DNA from: Bugulina stolonifera
Lineage: Eukaryota > Bryozoa > Gymnolaemata > Cheilostomatida > Bugulidae
Length of the DNA stretch: 64,000 bases
Reading direction: 5' to 3'
Assembly: GCA_935421135.1 (NCBI GenBank)
Contig: OW285194.1
Coordinates: forward strand, 8,292,376-8,356,375
Positions 11,401 to 23,339 of the stretch are shown one piece after another (the stretch's first letter is position 1; each line of letters starts with the position of its first letter). The notes beneath the pieces are model-generated. The model was given only the letters and a program-made list of their open reading frames with translations. It had not been told where the DNA came from and did not search any database. A program made the position numbers and the translations under genes.

Positions 11401-13470
11401 AGAGACATACATATTAATAGCCTACACACCAATATTTTATTTACATTATCATTCCAGTCATTTATCAACCCAATACAACATTTAATGGGGGATAAAGAAG
11501 GAAACACACCACTACTCATCACTTCCTATTCAGTCATATCCATAATCTGAGTTCATTCATAGTACAATAATATATAATTCTTACTATTCCAAGCCCCACT
11601 GCTAGATTTCTAAGGCTATCCAGTGGGCTATTCAGTGTTGTTTAGTCTTACTCCAAATGCATGTAGTATGATGTAACACTATTTTTCCATCTATAGATTA
11701 TGTCCATTTAAGAATGTGAATGCGGAATTATCCCCTCTTGTTATTAAACTGTTACACTCTGCTCTAGACTGTCCACAAAAAGGCTCTTCAGTTAGATAAG
11801 TATTTTGCAACTGATAACCCACCATCCCTCCACTGACTTGTACAATTCTACTGTACAATACAGCCCATTTTAGCAGATCGTTGGACTACTAATAATGCTG
11901 ATGGTTATTATGTCTACATCGTCTTCTTTAGATAAGGAGGTCTCCGAACATGCAGGTAGATAGTTAAGCCTGGTATATCATTTTTTCTGCTTGTGCACAA
12001 CTTGTTTTACTGCTTTTATCTACTTAAAGGCTGACTGCTAATCACTCTATCTTAGTGTAGGCGTTTATGCCTGTTTCTATAACCACGATTAACCAATCAC
12101 CGCGTTCGAACTAATCCGTAAATAACTTGACGTGACTAAACTGTTTATAAATACTATCCGCGTAGCTAATGGTCTGTCCCAAATTTCTAGCGAAGTTTTC
12201 AAGATATGTCTGGCATGGTGACTGATTTGAACTACAAAACTGAGTATTTTTAAAAGAATTGCTACAGCTGAGCTAAATCATTATTAAATAAATTACATGT
12301 GCATTCATATTTTACATGATGAGAAAACAATTACCTTCCCTTGCCTGACTACAGGGAAACATAATGCTCGAGCTGCGTCAACAGAAGTATTGAGGTGACT
12401 CCATCGCGAGTGATTGGCTGATAAACAAATTTCGTAAACATAGCAGCTGAAACACAATTTAGTAACTGGAAAATTTATATGCTCCACGCTCGAACAGTAT
12501 GTTTATTAAAGCTATAGGATTTGACATGTGCTCACAAACGCTTGCGTGTGTATCTAGACTTAGCTGTCAGGCATGATTATTGCAAACAAAGAGAGTCTTT
12601 GCCAACTTGGGCCTCAAAAGCATGTGTTGGCAATGTGCCAAGACACTCCACGTATAACTATGGCCACCTTGCTACAATGTATATATTATGGGGTGATAGA
12701 TAATTTTGCCATTTTATTTCATATCTGCTTAAGGCAAAAATCTTTCACAAAGAGTTTGTTTTTGTTAAAAGCATAGAACTGCCATACATACTAATATTCT
12801 GAGGACTTGTGAAGCCATCGTTTGGGAAAAAGCTAACATATTTTGCAAGCGTAGCGCTATGGGAGAAGTAAAGCTAAATACAGCAACAAGAAATCAAAAT
12901 ACCCAAATAAAAGTTTTATTCAAACAACTTGAATGGAATGAGTATCTATTTGGTTTTGCTACCATATCCAGTTATGTACTGTCTAAAATTGTTTGATTCC
13001 AAGGCAATCTTTTGACCAGTTTCCGGTCGAGATTGACAAACACTCAAGTTTGAATACTTTTAAGATATTTTTTAGATTGTCTCTGTTCAGTTTCACCAAT
13101 ATAATAATATGCAGCTGGGTAGTCAGGCAGTGCGCATTGTAAACATTGTTGTTTAGATTACTTCAGTATATGATATGCTTCAGCATCATTTCCTTTGATA
13201 GACTCTGTCTGACACGGAAACGAATTATTATAACAGACAGATTTATAAAAAAAGAAAACTTTTGTCATGTACAATGAGGATTTAACTCATCAGACTACAG
13301 TTTAGAGAAGATTAGCCATGTCACGTGTACACGTATAGCGCTTAGATAGGCAAATACAATCTTTAATCTTAGGCAATATTCTAACTTCCAGGTCACAATA
13401 GATACACGTAACGCAAAGCACAACCCTGTCCATTATTTAACCATTATATACAAATTAAGACGATCGAATT
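8461..13470. other. Intergenic between genes H and A
   Basis: This 5-kb stretch holds the MITE at 9313-9692. From about 12010 it also holds a diverged copy of the upstream region that precedes genes B, C and D (shared blocks such as GTAGGCGTTTATGCCTGTTTC and CATCAGACTACAGTTTAGAG). The small open frames here have no recognisable domain, splice pattern or promoter, and I do not call them genes. Confidence 0.5.
9313..9692. mobile_element. MITE with about 30-bp terminal inverted repeats and 7-bp target duplication
   Basis: The left end starts CAAAGAGAGTAAAAGGAAAC and the right end, reverse-complemented, starts CAAAGAGCGTAAAAGGAAAG. Both continue AGGGATCACTC. ATAATGG directly flanks both ends (9306-9312 and 9693-9699). 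The element is 380 bp with no coding capacity, so non-autonomous. A 7-bp duplication does not match classic 8-bp hAT, so the superfamily is left open. Confidence 0.85.
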
Positions 13471-13480
13471 TATATAAAAA
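13471..13480 (+). promoter_or_regulatory. TATA box of gene A
   Basis: TATATAAAAA is followed by the block AGCAGCTTCTCACTTT and CAGTCACTTGTACAACAGTG, which is conserved at the same distance before genes B, C and D. The non-coding exon 1 ends at 13574 (TTAG|GTAAGT). Confidence 0.75.
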
Positions 13481-13817
13481 GACTAGCAGCTTCTCACTTT
13501 CACCAGTCACTTGTACAACAGTGCATAGTTAGATATACCAACAGTACAGAGTTACAGCTGATTGTTAATATTAGGTAAGTGCATAACACTACATGTAGCC
13601 GTGGTGAGTTAAATTTAAAAAAAATTATTTTAATACCAATCTTCACAGCTTGCTAGATTCAACGGTGACCAACTATTACAAGTGTATATTCTGATAGTCA
13701 GACCTGTATTGATTGATTCTAAACATATTTTTCTTACAAATTGAACAGTTTTGCTTTTTTATGATTACTGGCTGTAAAAGATAATGTTTTCTAACTTTTT
13801 ATTTGCAGAATAGCAGA

Positions 13818-16800
13818 ATGACCAAACTAGCTATATTGCTCATCTCCTCCATAGTGCTTGGTAAGTCGGTGGTTTGTATAACCAAATGTAGAACCTGCAA
13901 GATGTGTATATTATTTAAGGTTTGCATGCCTAAGCATTGTTTTGGCTTTAAACTGTTATATTTATTTACATGTATATCGAATACAATCCAGTACCATGAG
14001 GTGTATCGTTCACATAGCAGACTTTACAACAAAACTTAAAGGTCTGCATATTTAGCGAGTAAATTTTGTCTGTGAAGCCAGTGAATAAAGATGACTCTTT
14101 CATGCTAATGATATCCAACATGTACATGTATGAGTAACGTAACAATAATTGTATATAATTATTGTAGCTATACTTGTGCAAGATGTGCTGAGTGGGAGGT
14201 CTTTGTACTCTCACAAACGATCAAAGGGAGGCAGCAGTGGCAGCGGGAGCAGCAGCAGCAGCAGCAGTGGAAGAAAGCACAAACATGGTGGCGGCAGCGG
14301 CAGTAGCAGTAGTAAAAGCAGCAGCAGCGGTAAACATGGTAAAGGTAGCAGCAGTAGCAGCAGCAGTGGCAGCAGCCGCAGTAGCAGAAGCAGCAGTGAA
14401 AGCGATGAAAACAGAGTCAAATTTGTCCAAGGTAACACAATTATTAACCATTCATATGCATGATTGAGGCCTTGCGTCGGTAATCATGATCATCATTGTA
14501 AAGCTGAGTCCAGACTACAACGATTTTATGGACGATTCTTGGATTTGATGAAATCGTTGTTGTGTGGACGAAAAATCGGCCGATTTGTTGGCTCTAGAAC
14601 GATTTCGGCCTGGTTATTTGCGTGCTGAAATATTCGCCCGATTACTTTTGCATTGACCAATCAGAAAGCGCTTCGTGTTACCACGGAAACGTCAAGTCAT
14701 TAAACAACATGTCGAAGTTAAGGCAAGTGATGCGAAGTTTGGTGAGCAATTTAGAGATGTATCCAGCTATATGGGACTCCAACGATCAGGATTACATGAA
14801 TAGAGACGAAAAAAGGAGCCAAATTGCAGAGCTAGCAAAGTGTTGTGGGACAGACGTGGGGGACATAGAAAAGAAATATGCTACGCTACGCACTAGATTT
14901 AGAAAGGTTAGTCGTCTTCTCATATGAACTATTTATATTTATATTATTACTTCTACATGTAACTAATTTTTAAAATAAAAATTGTCATTACTACTAATTT
15001 ATTAATTAAAATAAATAAACTTACTTTATTATTATTTTTTATGTTGGCAGGAATGGAATGAAGTGAAGAAATCCGAAAAGTCAGGGAGTGGCACTAGTGA
15101 TATCTACGTGCCAACATGGGAGTACTATAATGAGCTGTCATTTTTAATACCAACTCTTGTAGTCAGAGAAGGGACTGACACGCTATCCCCTCAATCATCA
15201 ACAGATGAAAAACAAAGTGGTAAGTTGATTATATTATACTAGAATAGTCACACGCAATAAATATTTTCAAGCCATCTCAATATTAATCATAATATTATAG
15301 TTCGAGTTCATTGTGTCTTTATTATATTTTCAGGTGATGATACTGAAAGAAAAGATAAGAAAACCAGAAGAAAACGACTTATTAAAGATGAAGAAGATAA
15401 TCATATAGAGGTAGTAAAATACATGAAGAGTGCTACCCAACACTTAGAGAGTATGAAAGAAGATAAAAAACCAAGTCTCCCTTTAGATATACAAGGGTTT
15501 TTGATGACTCTTGGATCAGACTTAAACTCAATTACAGACTCAAAAACAAGAAGAATGCTCATGTTAGACATCCAGAACATGGTGTTCCGCAAGATTTTCC
15601 CAGAAGAGCAGGTATGTGCCAGGCCAAGCAGTGCACCTCAAATGGCATGGCATGGATACGACTCCTATTCTAATTACCAGAATCTATAATTTTTAAACTT
15701 GTTAATAATGCATTTGTTATTTTTGTACTGTTGAACAACTCATTGTTTTCGTTGATTTTATATTTATTTTCAATTAGTGCAATAAAGAATCAAATTTGAA
15801 ATATATAACACAGAATTAAGCTGAAGTTTAAGATTGCTCAGATCATCTGGTGTTGCCAGTCTACAGCTCCAGGTCCATTAAAGTAGTTACAAAATATTTC
15901 TCTAGTATTGGCAGCTGCTTGAGAGTAGTTTGGGCCTCCTCGCCTGCAGCTAATCTCACCTAAACCACCGGCATCTATTGCTCTCCACGGTTCATTGTCC
16001 AGCTCTCCTGTATCAGCTGCTTTATGGTGTCTGAGATAATTGTGCAACACACAAGCTGCAAGTGTTACAGATTCTGCCTTCTCAGGTTCTAAGGGAATAG
16101 GCTTTTCAAATACCTAGAAACAATCCATAGACTGTGATTGCTACATGGACAGTGATTAGTAGTATGACTACATGGACAGTGATTAGTAGTATGACTACAT
16201 GGACAGTGATTAGTAGTATGACTACATGGACAGTGATTAGTAGTATGACTACATGGACAGTGATTAGTAGTATGACTACATGAACAGTGATTAGTAGTAT
16301 GACTACATGAACAGTGATTAGTAGTATGACTACATGGACAGTGATTAGTAGTATGACTACATGGACAGTGATTAGTAGTATGACTACATGGACAGTGATT
16401 AGTAGTATGACTACATGGACAGTGATTAGTAGTATGACTACATGGACAGTGATTAGTAGTATGACTACATGGACAGTGATTAGTAGTATGACTACATGGA
16501 CAGTGATTAGTAGTATGACTACATGGACAGTGATTAGTAGTATGACTACATGGACAGTGATTAGTAGTATGACTACATGGACAGTGATTAGTAGTATGAC
16601 TACATGGACAGTGATTAGTAATATGACTACATGGACAGTGATTAGTAGTATGACTACATGAACAGTGATTAGTAGTATGACTACATGAACAGTGATTAGT
16701 AGTATGACTACATGGACAGTGATTAGTAGTATGACTACATGGACAGTGATTAGTAGTATGACTACATGGACAGTGATTAGTAGTATGACTACATGGACAG

Positions 16801-19477
16801 TGATTAGTAGTATGACTACATGGACAGTGATTAGTAGTATGACTACATGGACAGTGATTAGTAGTATGACTACATGGACAGTGATTAGTAGTATGACTAC
16901 ATGGACAGTGATTAGTAGTATGACTACATGGACAGTGATTAGTAGTATGACTACATGGACAGTGATTAGTAGTATGACTACATGAACAGTGATTACTAGA
17001 CTACTAGTATGCTACTATCTTACTCGAAATACAGAAGCCAGGATTCCAAAAGCATTCTCTACTACTCGTCTAGCTCTTGAGAGGCGATAATTGAATATTT
17101 TGTGAGCTTCCTCAGTTAGTGTCCGTCTAGAGAAAAACATGGACCAAGAATTCTATTAATTACAGAAAATATAAGAGTAGTCATGAGCATAATAATTGAT
17201 GGAAGAAATTGACAGAAGTTAGAATATTATTTTCAATTACATGAGTTTAGTACCTTGGAAATGGTTTCATTAGATATGTAGAAAGAGCGAAGGCATCGTC
17301 AGCAACTATGACGTATGGAGCTTCTTGACATGTACCAGGCAAGGCTTCTCGACATGGCACTCCAAGCTGTTGTCCGCCAGCAGATTCTAGAGCAGCATAC
17401 AATTTTGTTTGCTTGAAAACACCACCATCAGATACTCGGCCATTGGCTCCAACATACACATATAGAAATCTACAATAAATTATTAAAAATATTGTTATAA
17501 ATTAAATTATAAAAAACCAATTACGTTTAAAATGTACATACGAGAAATATTTAATAATAGTATAATAAACTTACTTGTATGTTGCATCTGCAAGAGCCAT
17601 TAGCACAATGGATTCACATCCTTTATAATTATGGTAGGCTGAACCAGCGTGGTGAGGCTTCCTCAAAACAATATGCTTTCCATCTAGTGCTCCAATACAA
17701 TGAGGAAAGTTCCACCTTTCATTGAAATGGAAACTAATTCTTTTCCATTCTGCTTCTGTATTTGGTGTTTTTAAATATGTCTCTTTAAGGCAGCCAAAAA
17801 TTGCAGCGCAAACTTCAGGGATAATTTCAGCTATTGTGCTTTTACCAATCCTAAATTGGTAGTGTAAGCTGGTATAGCTTTCGCCTGTTGCCAAATATCT
17901 CAAAGTAACAGCCAACCGCTCACTTGGTGGCACAGCCTTTCTCCACGTAGTATCTTTTTTAGTGATGGCATGTGTAATGGACTGTAATAGCGAGTTGTAG
18001 AGATGACTGTCCATCCGTAAATAGTTTTGCCATCGTTTCGCATCACTCACTTCCAATTCTGCCATAATTGAATTAAAAGCACCATAATTCTCTCTTCTGC
18101 CAACAAAATCTGATAACCAGCAAGAGCGTGTGCTACTGCGGCGTTTTCTTGATAGTTTAGATTTGTTCAAATAATGACTTCCTATTGTTAACACTGATGC
18201 AGCCAGTTGAGCACTATCCTCTTGATTAGTGTTATCAAATAAAGAATTAAAATTAATTGTAAATAAACAGTCCTCCTGTTCGGTGTTAGCCGCCATCTTG
18301 TTTATTTTTCCGTGTTTATAAATTTCCTTCCTCCGCGATTAAAGAGTTTTGGAAAACCCATGATTGGAATTTAAAAATCGGCCTAGTGTGAACAGCCCAT
18401 CGGGCCAAATTTCCAGCACGTTTTTACACGAACGATTTTCATTTGAAAATCGTTGTAGTCTGGACTCAGCTTAACTGCAATAACCTTCACAAAGGTCAAT
18501 GTCAAATCATCTGCTGATGGTTCGTGTGTATTTAAGGGAGATGGTCAAGCTGGAACTCATGGTCTGGCTGTTCTTCTGTGTGTGGATATGGAAGCAGAAC
18601 CAGAAGCAGGACTTGCCAACTTAAGAAGTACTATTCATATAGTGTAGTACCCAAGTGCTACGGTTCCAGCACCCAGTCCGATAAATGTTTTGGAGATAAA
18701 TGCAGAGGTAAGCCATATTCAACAGGAAGTTGTAGATTACTAACATATATTACTGGTACATGTATATGAATGATACTAAAAATAAAAAAGCAGATCTCCC
18801 TGCATTTGGCTACCAAAAACTAATGTGGAACATTTTTTAACACACTTCAATAGCTAGCGAATGATAGTAATGGTACTTGTCGAGTACCATTGCATACAAT
18901 GCTAACAACACGAATATAACCTTCTCAATGTAAACCACATGTACTTATAGCAGTTTCTATGCTTATCATTTTAGTTGATGGAGGGTGGAGCAGTTGGTCT
19001 AACTATGGACCCTGCTCAGTTACCTGTGGTGTTGGAGTGAGAACAAGAGATAGAACTTGCACTAAGCCACGCCCACAAAATGGAGGCAAGGACTGCAAAG
19101 GAAATGCCTGGGAGAAGCAGAGCTGCAATACGTACAAGAAATGCTACAGTAAGTTATCGACTGATATGCTAGGGGCATGACAGTATGTAGTATTAACATC
19201 GTATGCAGAGATAGTCTACGTCTCAATGGACACCAAGTGCATATCTGCCATTGGTCATGATGGTCACCCGGCGCTTTGATGAATGAAAGTGCACATATAC
19301 TATACGGCTTGTGTCGGGCGAATGAATAAATAATACTACTAAAAAGTCAATGCTTCGATTAAACTTACAATGTACCAAATTACACAATATCAAATTAGGT
19401 AGTTTTCTGTTTCCACAGTTTGATCTTCAAGTAGTGTTGCCATCATTGCTTTTACTCTTGTAGATGTTTATCACTAA
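13818..19477 (+). CDS. Gene A: secreted Ser/Gly/His/Lys-rich protein with two TSR domains
   Basis: Coding exons 13818-13860 (signal peptide), 14168-14431 (low complexity), 18537-18707 (TSR 1), 18975-19148 (TSR 2) and 19464-19477. All joins are phase 1; total 221 residues. The signal segment MTKLAILLISSIVLG continues into AILVQDVLSG. The mature N-terminus GRSLYSHKRSKGG leads into runs of Ser broken by Gly, Lys, His and Arg, ending ESDENRVKFVQ. TSR 1 has WSSWNSW and CSSVCGYGSRTRSRTC. TSR 2 has WSSWSNYGPCSVTCGVG, RTRDRTC and a C-terminal KKC. The 14-nt last exon gives a tail ending VYH and the stop. AATAAA is at 19622-19627. A Harbinger transposon occupies most of the intron before TSR 1. TSRs bind glycosaminoglycans and matrix partners in known proteins; the Ser/Lys/His segment resembles structural or adhesive proteins. 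The TSR 1 acceptor (TTTAAG|GG) is the weakest join. Confidence 0.75.
14502..14527 (+). repeat. Left terminal inverted repeat of the Harbinger element
   Basis: Perfect reverse complement of 18446-18471. Further ATCG-rich segments (AACGATT, AATCGGCC) follow on both inner sides, which may be subterminal binding sites for the DNA-binding protein. Confidence 0.93.
14709..15689 (+). CDS. Harbinger accessory protein, MADF domain with C-terminal BESS-like motif
   Basis: Three exons with consistent phases: 14709-14906, 15051-15219, 15334-15689 (240 residues). Residues about 1-75 match a MADF/Myb-SANT-like fold: RSLVSNLEMYPAIWD near the start, then YMNRDEKRSQIAELAKC, and KKYATLRTRFRKEW at the end. A Lys/Arg-rich segment (RKDKKTRRKRL) could be a nuclear localisation signal. 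The C-terminal DIQGFLMTLGSDL and RRMLMLDIQNMVFRKIF resemble a BESS interaction motif. In known Harbingers this partner protein binds the transposon ends and carries the transposase into the nucleus. I start at the second Met (MSKLRQ), because the domain begins there; a Met 29 codons upstream is in frame. Confidence 0.85.
15838..18296 (-). CDS. Harbinger (HARBI1-like) DDE transposase
   Basis: Four exons on the minus strand: 18296-17575, 17469-17254, 17126-17024, 16113-15838, with phases that join to 438 residues. The first exon has a basic N-terminal part and then RLAVTLRYLATGESYTSL and the catalytic-core start IGALDGKHI (first acidic residue). Later blocks match the DDE_Tnp_4/HARBI1 family: DATYKFLYVYVGANG, GRVSDGGVF, VIVADDAFAL, then FNYRLSRARRVVENAFGIL (Glu of the triad in VENAFG). 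The last exon has VTLAACVLHNYLR, also typical. No stop or frameshift is seen, so the enzyme may be active. Intron 3 holds a 27-bp minisatellite. This catalyses cut-and-paste transposition of its own element. Confidence 0.92.
16141..16994. repeat. Minisatellite, 27-bp unit, about 32 copies
   Basis: Nearly perfect head-to-tail 27-bp repeats (ACAGTGATTAGTAGTATGAC is part of each unit) fill most of transposase intron 3. Variant units with CATGAACAG instead of CATGGACAG occur as pairs near 16281/16308 and 16661/16688, and once at the right end. Since 27 is a multiple of three, the array stays open on the plus strand (repeat ISSMTTWTV), but nothing suggests it is translated. Confidence 0.97.
18446..18471 (-). 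repeat. Right terminal inverted repeat of the Harbinger element
   Basis: Perfect reverse complement of 14502-14527, followed by the target duplication TAA. Confidence 0.93.
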
Positions 19478-22400
19478 CGGAACCTTGAGGAATTCTGGGC
19501 TACTGAACAATACCATTGTTCTGATTTTACTGGAAAAATGGACAGCAGACACTTTCTAAATGACATTTCAATATTTTTCTAAATTTCATGGCATCTTCTA
19601 TAATTGTGTTTATTTTACGGTAATAAAGTTATTTGCAAATAATTGAAATACACTGATCTATAAAATAATGGCGAGCTTGTCACAAGAATGAGAATCATAA
19701 AGCTGACATTATTATTAATGAATAACGTGCAGATAAAATTGTTGTACTATTAGTAATTGCATCCTTCTGCTCAATGGCACTATTTGATTTCCATCCGTAA
19801 TTATGGCATTACATGCCGACATTAATAATCACATGACTTGTTCATCATTAGACGATGTCAGCAGGAAGTTTGTCTAAATTAACTCTCTTCTATTTTGTTT
19901 GCATTTTAGTTACAAAATCATAATAGAAGAGCACTTCTTAGATTGGAAACCTCTCAGTTGTTCTGTGATAAAAAATTCATTTACTAATAGTATGAGTGTA
20001 ACGCGTAGGAAATGCAGCCAATCATTTGGCAGAGGCATTTCAAGCTTGCTTTAATATTGTAACTACAAGATTAATATTTACATAATGTATTATTATAGAG
20101 ACCAAAGGAACATCTAAGAGCAGACAACTCTCCTAATACATAATTGTAAGCACAAAAGTATAGGATGCACAAATATCTGAGGGAATAACTCTAATATGAA
20201 CATGAGATCGCTTGAACTTGTAGCAAAAAAGTGCAAATATTCTAAGATAAGGCAGCTTGTTTAGAGTTTTCTACTCTCTAAGTTGCATGACCTTTTTCTA
20301 CTCTCTAAGTTGCATGACCTTTTTCTAATTTTTGGAAACTTAATGTCTACATTAGCATCCAGGACTAATATTGTAGTGACATTTCATACATGTACATTAA
20401 TAATAAGCCTCAGCCCCCATCAGACTGATACTAAATGCAGCTGTATCCTACTCGTATTGTGCTATGCTGTATAATCACTCTTGCATATATCCTTACCTTA
20501 TGTACACTGACCCGCTGTTCTATATTATTATTATCTTATATTGTGCACTTTGTCAATCTGATTGTAACTAGTCAACTACTTGTTGCTAACCCTACCTTTG
20601 CGCATGGCTATATAGGACCGAGGTCCCTTTAAATAGTTACAATCTAATTATTATACTAAGTACATTACTACATGTGTATATGCATTTTCTGGCTATGACC
20701 GACCCAAGTGGTTGGCCCTCGTACCCTTTTTCCTCCATGTTGTTATGCAACACTTATATCGTATGTGACCAGAAATTTCACTGGAAAAGCCAATGCTTTC
20801 AATATGCTACACTGTAGTTAGTTGTTGCCTGGACTTCATTAAAGACACATCTAAACACAGATCTACAGAGTCTTCTTTCCTAGCTAAGCTAGTTCCAGCT
20901 CTAAGTCCTTACGGACTTAGAAACCTGAACTCTCTACTAAGTAAGAACATACTCTCATACACAGGAGGTAATAACTCAGTACAACTTATGGGTCGTGCCT
21001 ACAGCTCACAGCTATAATCCATCACACATACTGCTTCAGTCTATATGTGATGAACAAGACCTAACACCACTTATAGGTTCTTACCACACTTGTATCACTA
21101 TCTGTACTCGCGTGTGTGCACACTAGCACTTGCAAAACAATACAATATTTCTTAAAGTTGAAAAAGTCAAGATATATAATCAGTTTGATACGACTATGTA
21201 GTAGCCATATTACAGTGTAAGTACATGTAAGCTATTCTAATAAGTTTTTAAAGTAGATGTAGAGCCAACATTTTCAAACTTATAATAGTAATCTTCAAAC
21301 CCTTGCTAGCTCGTCTGAGTAACTTTATTATGACAGCACACTTTATTCATTTCTGAGTCTGAATTGATGCATTAAAAGTACTTTTCATGTTTGACAATGT
21401 TTAATTTCCCACGTTGACTGAGTAACACATGAAAACATGGCTCTTAGTAACGACACTGTACTACCGTATTGTACAGTATCTAATGGTACTCTGACTACTG
21501 CTCCTTTTCTCAGAAAATGCCTGCATAAAAGAGGACAACTACCGATCTGCTCTGAAGGTGTGCTATAAGCATCTACAGTTCACTAGAAGTTTACATAATA
21601 TATCATATAAAGTGCTAGCCTATGAAACCATTTTTTGGCACAAATGAACTTAGAAGTTTCCTGTAGCATTTGCTGCTGAATGGCAGTACATAGTTCCACT
21701 TTATTAAACTATTCATATACATTTCCGTTAACACTATTCATAACACACAGGGCCTTTACAAGGCTGATTAAAATTAAGCACTGTCTGCTAATTACTTCAT
21801 CTTGCCTTTATGCCTGTTTCCAAAACTATGATTGACCAATCTCCAGCATGTGAATTAATCCTTAAATAACTTTATATGACCCCTGCCTACAAATATCATT
21901 CATGTAGCTAGTGGTCTGTCCAATTTTTCTAGCAAAGTTTATCTCCATATGTGCCTGGCATAATGGTTGATTGAACTGCAAGACTGAATATGATTTTATA
22001 TGAATTGCTACAGAAGTTGAGCTAATCATTGTTATTTTAATTATATTAACGTATTACATGGTGAAAGTATTATATTGTAGTAAGCAGCTCTAGACCTAGC
22101 TGTCAGATATCATTCATGCAAACTAAGAGGGTCTGTGCCAACCCGTCCCTCAAAAGCATGATGTGTTGGTACTGTGCCAAGGCAGTTTACGGATTATTAT
22201 GGCTGTCTTGCTACAAGGGGTGTTAGCGAATTTTGCCATTCTATTTCATAACCACGTAAAACAAAAATCTTTCACAAGGAGTATGTCAAAAGTATAGAGC
22301 TGCCGTACTAATATTTTGGGTGCTTTCGAAGTCATCAAAACTAGCGTAATTTATGCAGGTACACGTACAATGTATGTTTCTATGGGAAACATCAAGCTAG

Positions 22401-22957
22401 ATACAGCAACAAGAAGTTGAAATATTTACAAGTTTTTTCTTCAAACAAACTGAATTTTTGCTTTCACTAGCATATACATACAGCTACATGTTGTATGTAC
22501 TCCCTGAATCTTTTGACCAGTTTCCTGTTAAGGTTGACAAACACTCAAGTTTGAATCTTTGTAAAACATCTTTTAGAATGTCTCCGCTCAAATTCGCCAA
22601 TAGTTGCAGTTGGGTAGCCAACATTAAGGCAATGCACATTGTCAATAATGTTGTTTAGATTACTTTAGCATGTGATATTCTTCAGCATCATTTCCCTTGA
22701 CAGACCCTGTCTGACACGGACACAAGTTATTACAACAGACAGATATATAAAAGGAAGATTGTCATGTACAATGAGGATTTAGCTCATCAGACTACAGTTT
22801 AGAGAAGATTAGCCATGTCATGGCATTTAGACAGGCAAATTACATCCTTAATCTTAGGCAATATTCTAACTTCCAAGACATGGCAGATACAGGTAGCGCT
22901 AAGTACAACCCTGTCCATTATTTAACCATTATATAGAAACAAAGACAAGTGAATTCA
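19478..22957. other. Gene A 3' region and spacer before gene B
   Basis: The 3' UTR of gene A has AATAAA at 19622. From about 21310 on, the sequence is homologous to the spacers before genes C and D. The stretch 20400-21050 is richer in C and T with short open frames; it may be an old transposon remnant, but I cannot assign it. No gene called. Confidence 0.45.
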
Positions 22958-22965
22958 TATAAAAA
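22958..22965 (+). promoter_or_regulatory. TATA box of gene B
   Basis: TATAAAAA in the conserved context GTGAATTCATATAAAAAGGG. The non-coding exon 1 ends at 23060 (ACTAG|GTAAGT). Confidence 0.75.
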
Positions 22966-23339
22966 GGGCTAGCAGCTTCTCACTTTTACCAGTCACTTGT
23001 ACAACAGTGCATAGTTAGATATACCAGTAGTACAGAGTTAAGGCTGATTGTTAATACTAGGTAAGTACATAATACTACATGTAGCTGTGGTTAACTAGAT
23101 TTTTAAAAAAATTATTCCAATATTAACGTTGACAGCGTGATAGATTCAACACACTGTAAGAATCAAACGGTGACCAACTACTACATTTCGATAGTCAAGT
23201 CTGTATTGATCGACTATAAAGTTATTTTCCTTACCAATTGAACAGTTTTGTTTTTGTATGATTACTGGCTACCGATTTCTGAGGCAGCAGTTTCTGTAAA
23301 AGATTATGTTTTCTAATTATTTTTTTGCAGAATAGCAGA

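Larger units (their letters stand above)
14502..18471. mobile_element. PIF/Harbinger DNA transposon, apparently complete
   Basis: A 3970-bp element with perfect 26-bp terminal inverted repeats (14502-14527 and 18446-18471, starting AGCTGAGTCCAGACTACAAC). The 3-bp target duplication TAA (14499-14501 and 18472-18474) is typical of PIF/Harbinger. It carries the two genes this superfamily usually has, a MADF/Myb-type DNA-binding protein and a DDE transposase, arranged tail to tail. Both frames are open, so the insertion looks recent. It lies in the gene A intron ahead of TSR 1. Confidence 0.93.

Noticed and set aside
14192..14467. Long Ala-rich and Leu-rich open frames overlapping the Ser-rich exons of genes A-D, on both strands
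   Set aside because: They are out-of-frame readings of AGC/AGT tracts. The Ser frame alone follows the signal peptide with correct splicing and leads into TSR exons in gene A.
16314..16985. Open frames with ISSMTTWTV repeats
   Set aside because: They are the 27-bp minisatellite read in one frame, inside the transposase intron and without any coding support.
16141..16994. CRISPR-like array
   Set aside because: The units are contiguous with no unique spacers, and this is a eukaryotic genome.
20283..21017. Cluster of open frames downstream of gene A
   Set aside because: The sequence may be an old transposon, but no reverse transcriptase, transposase or splice pattern can be seen.
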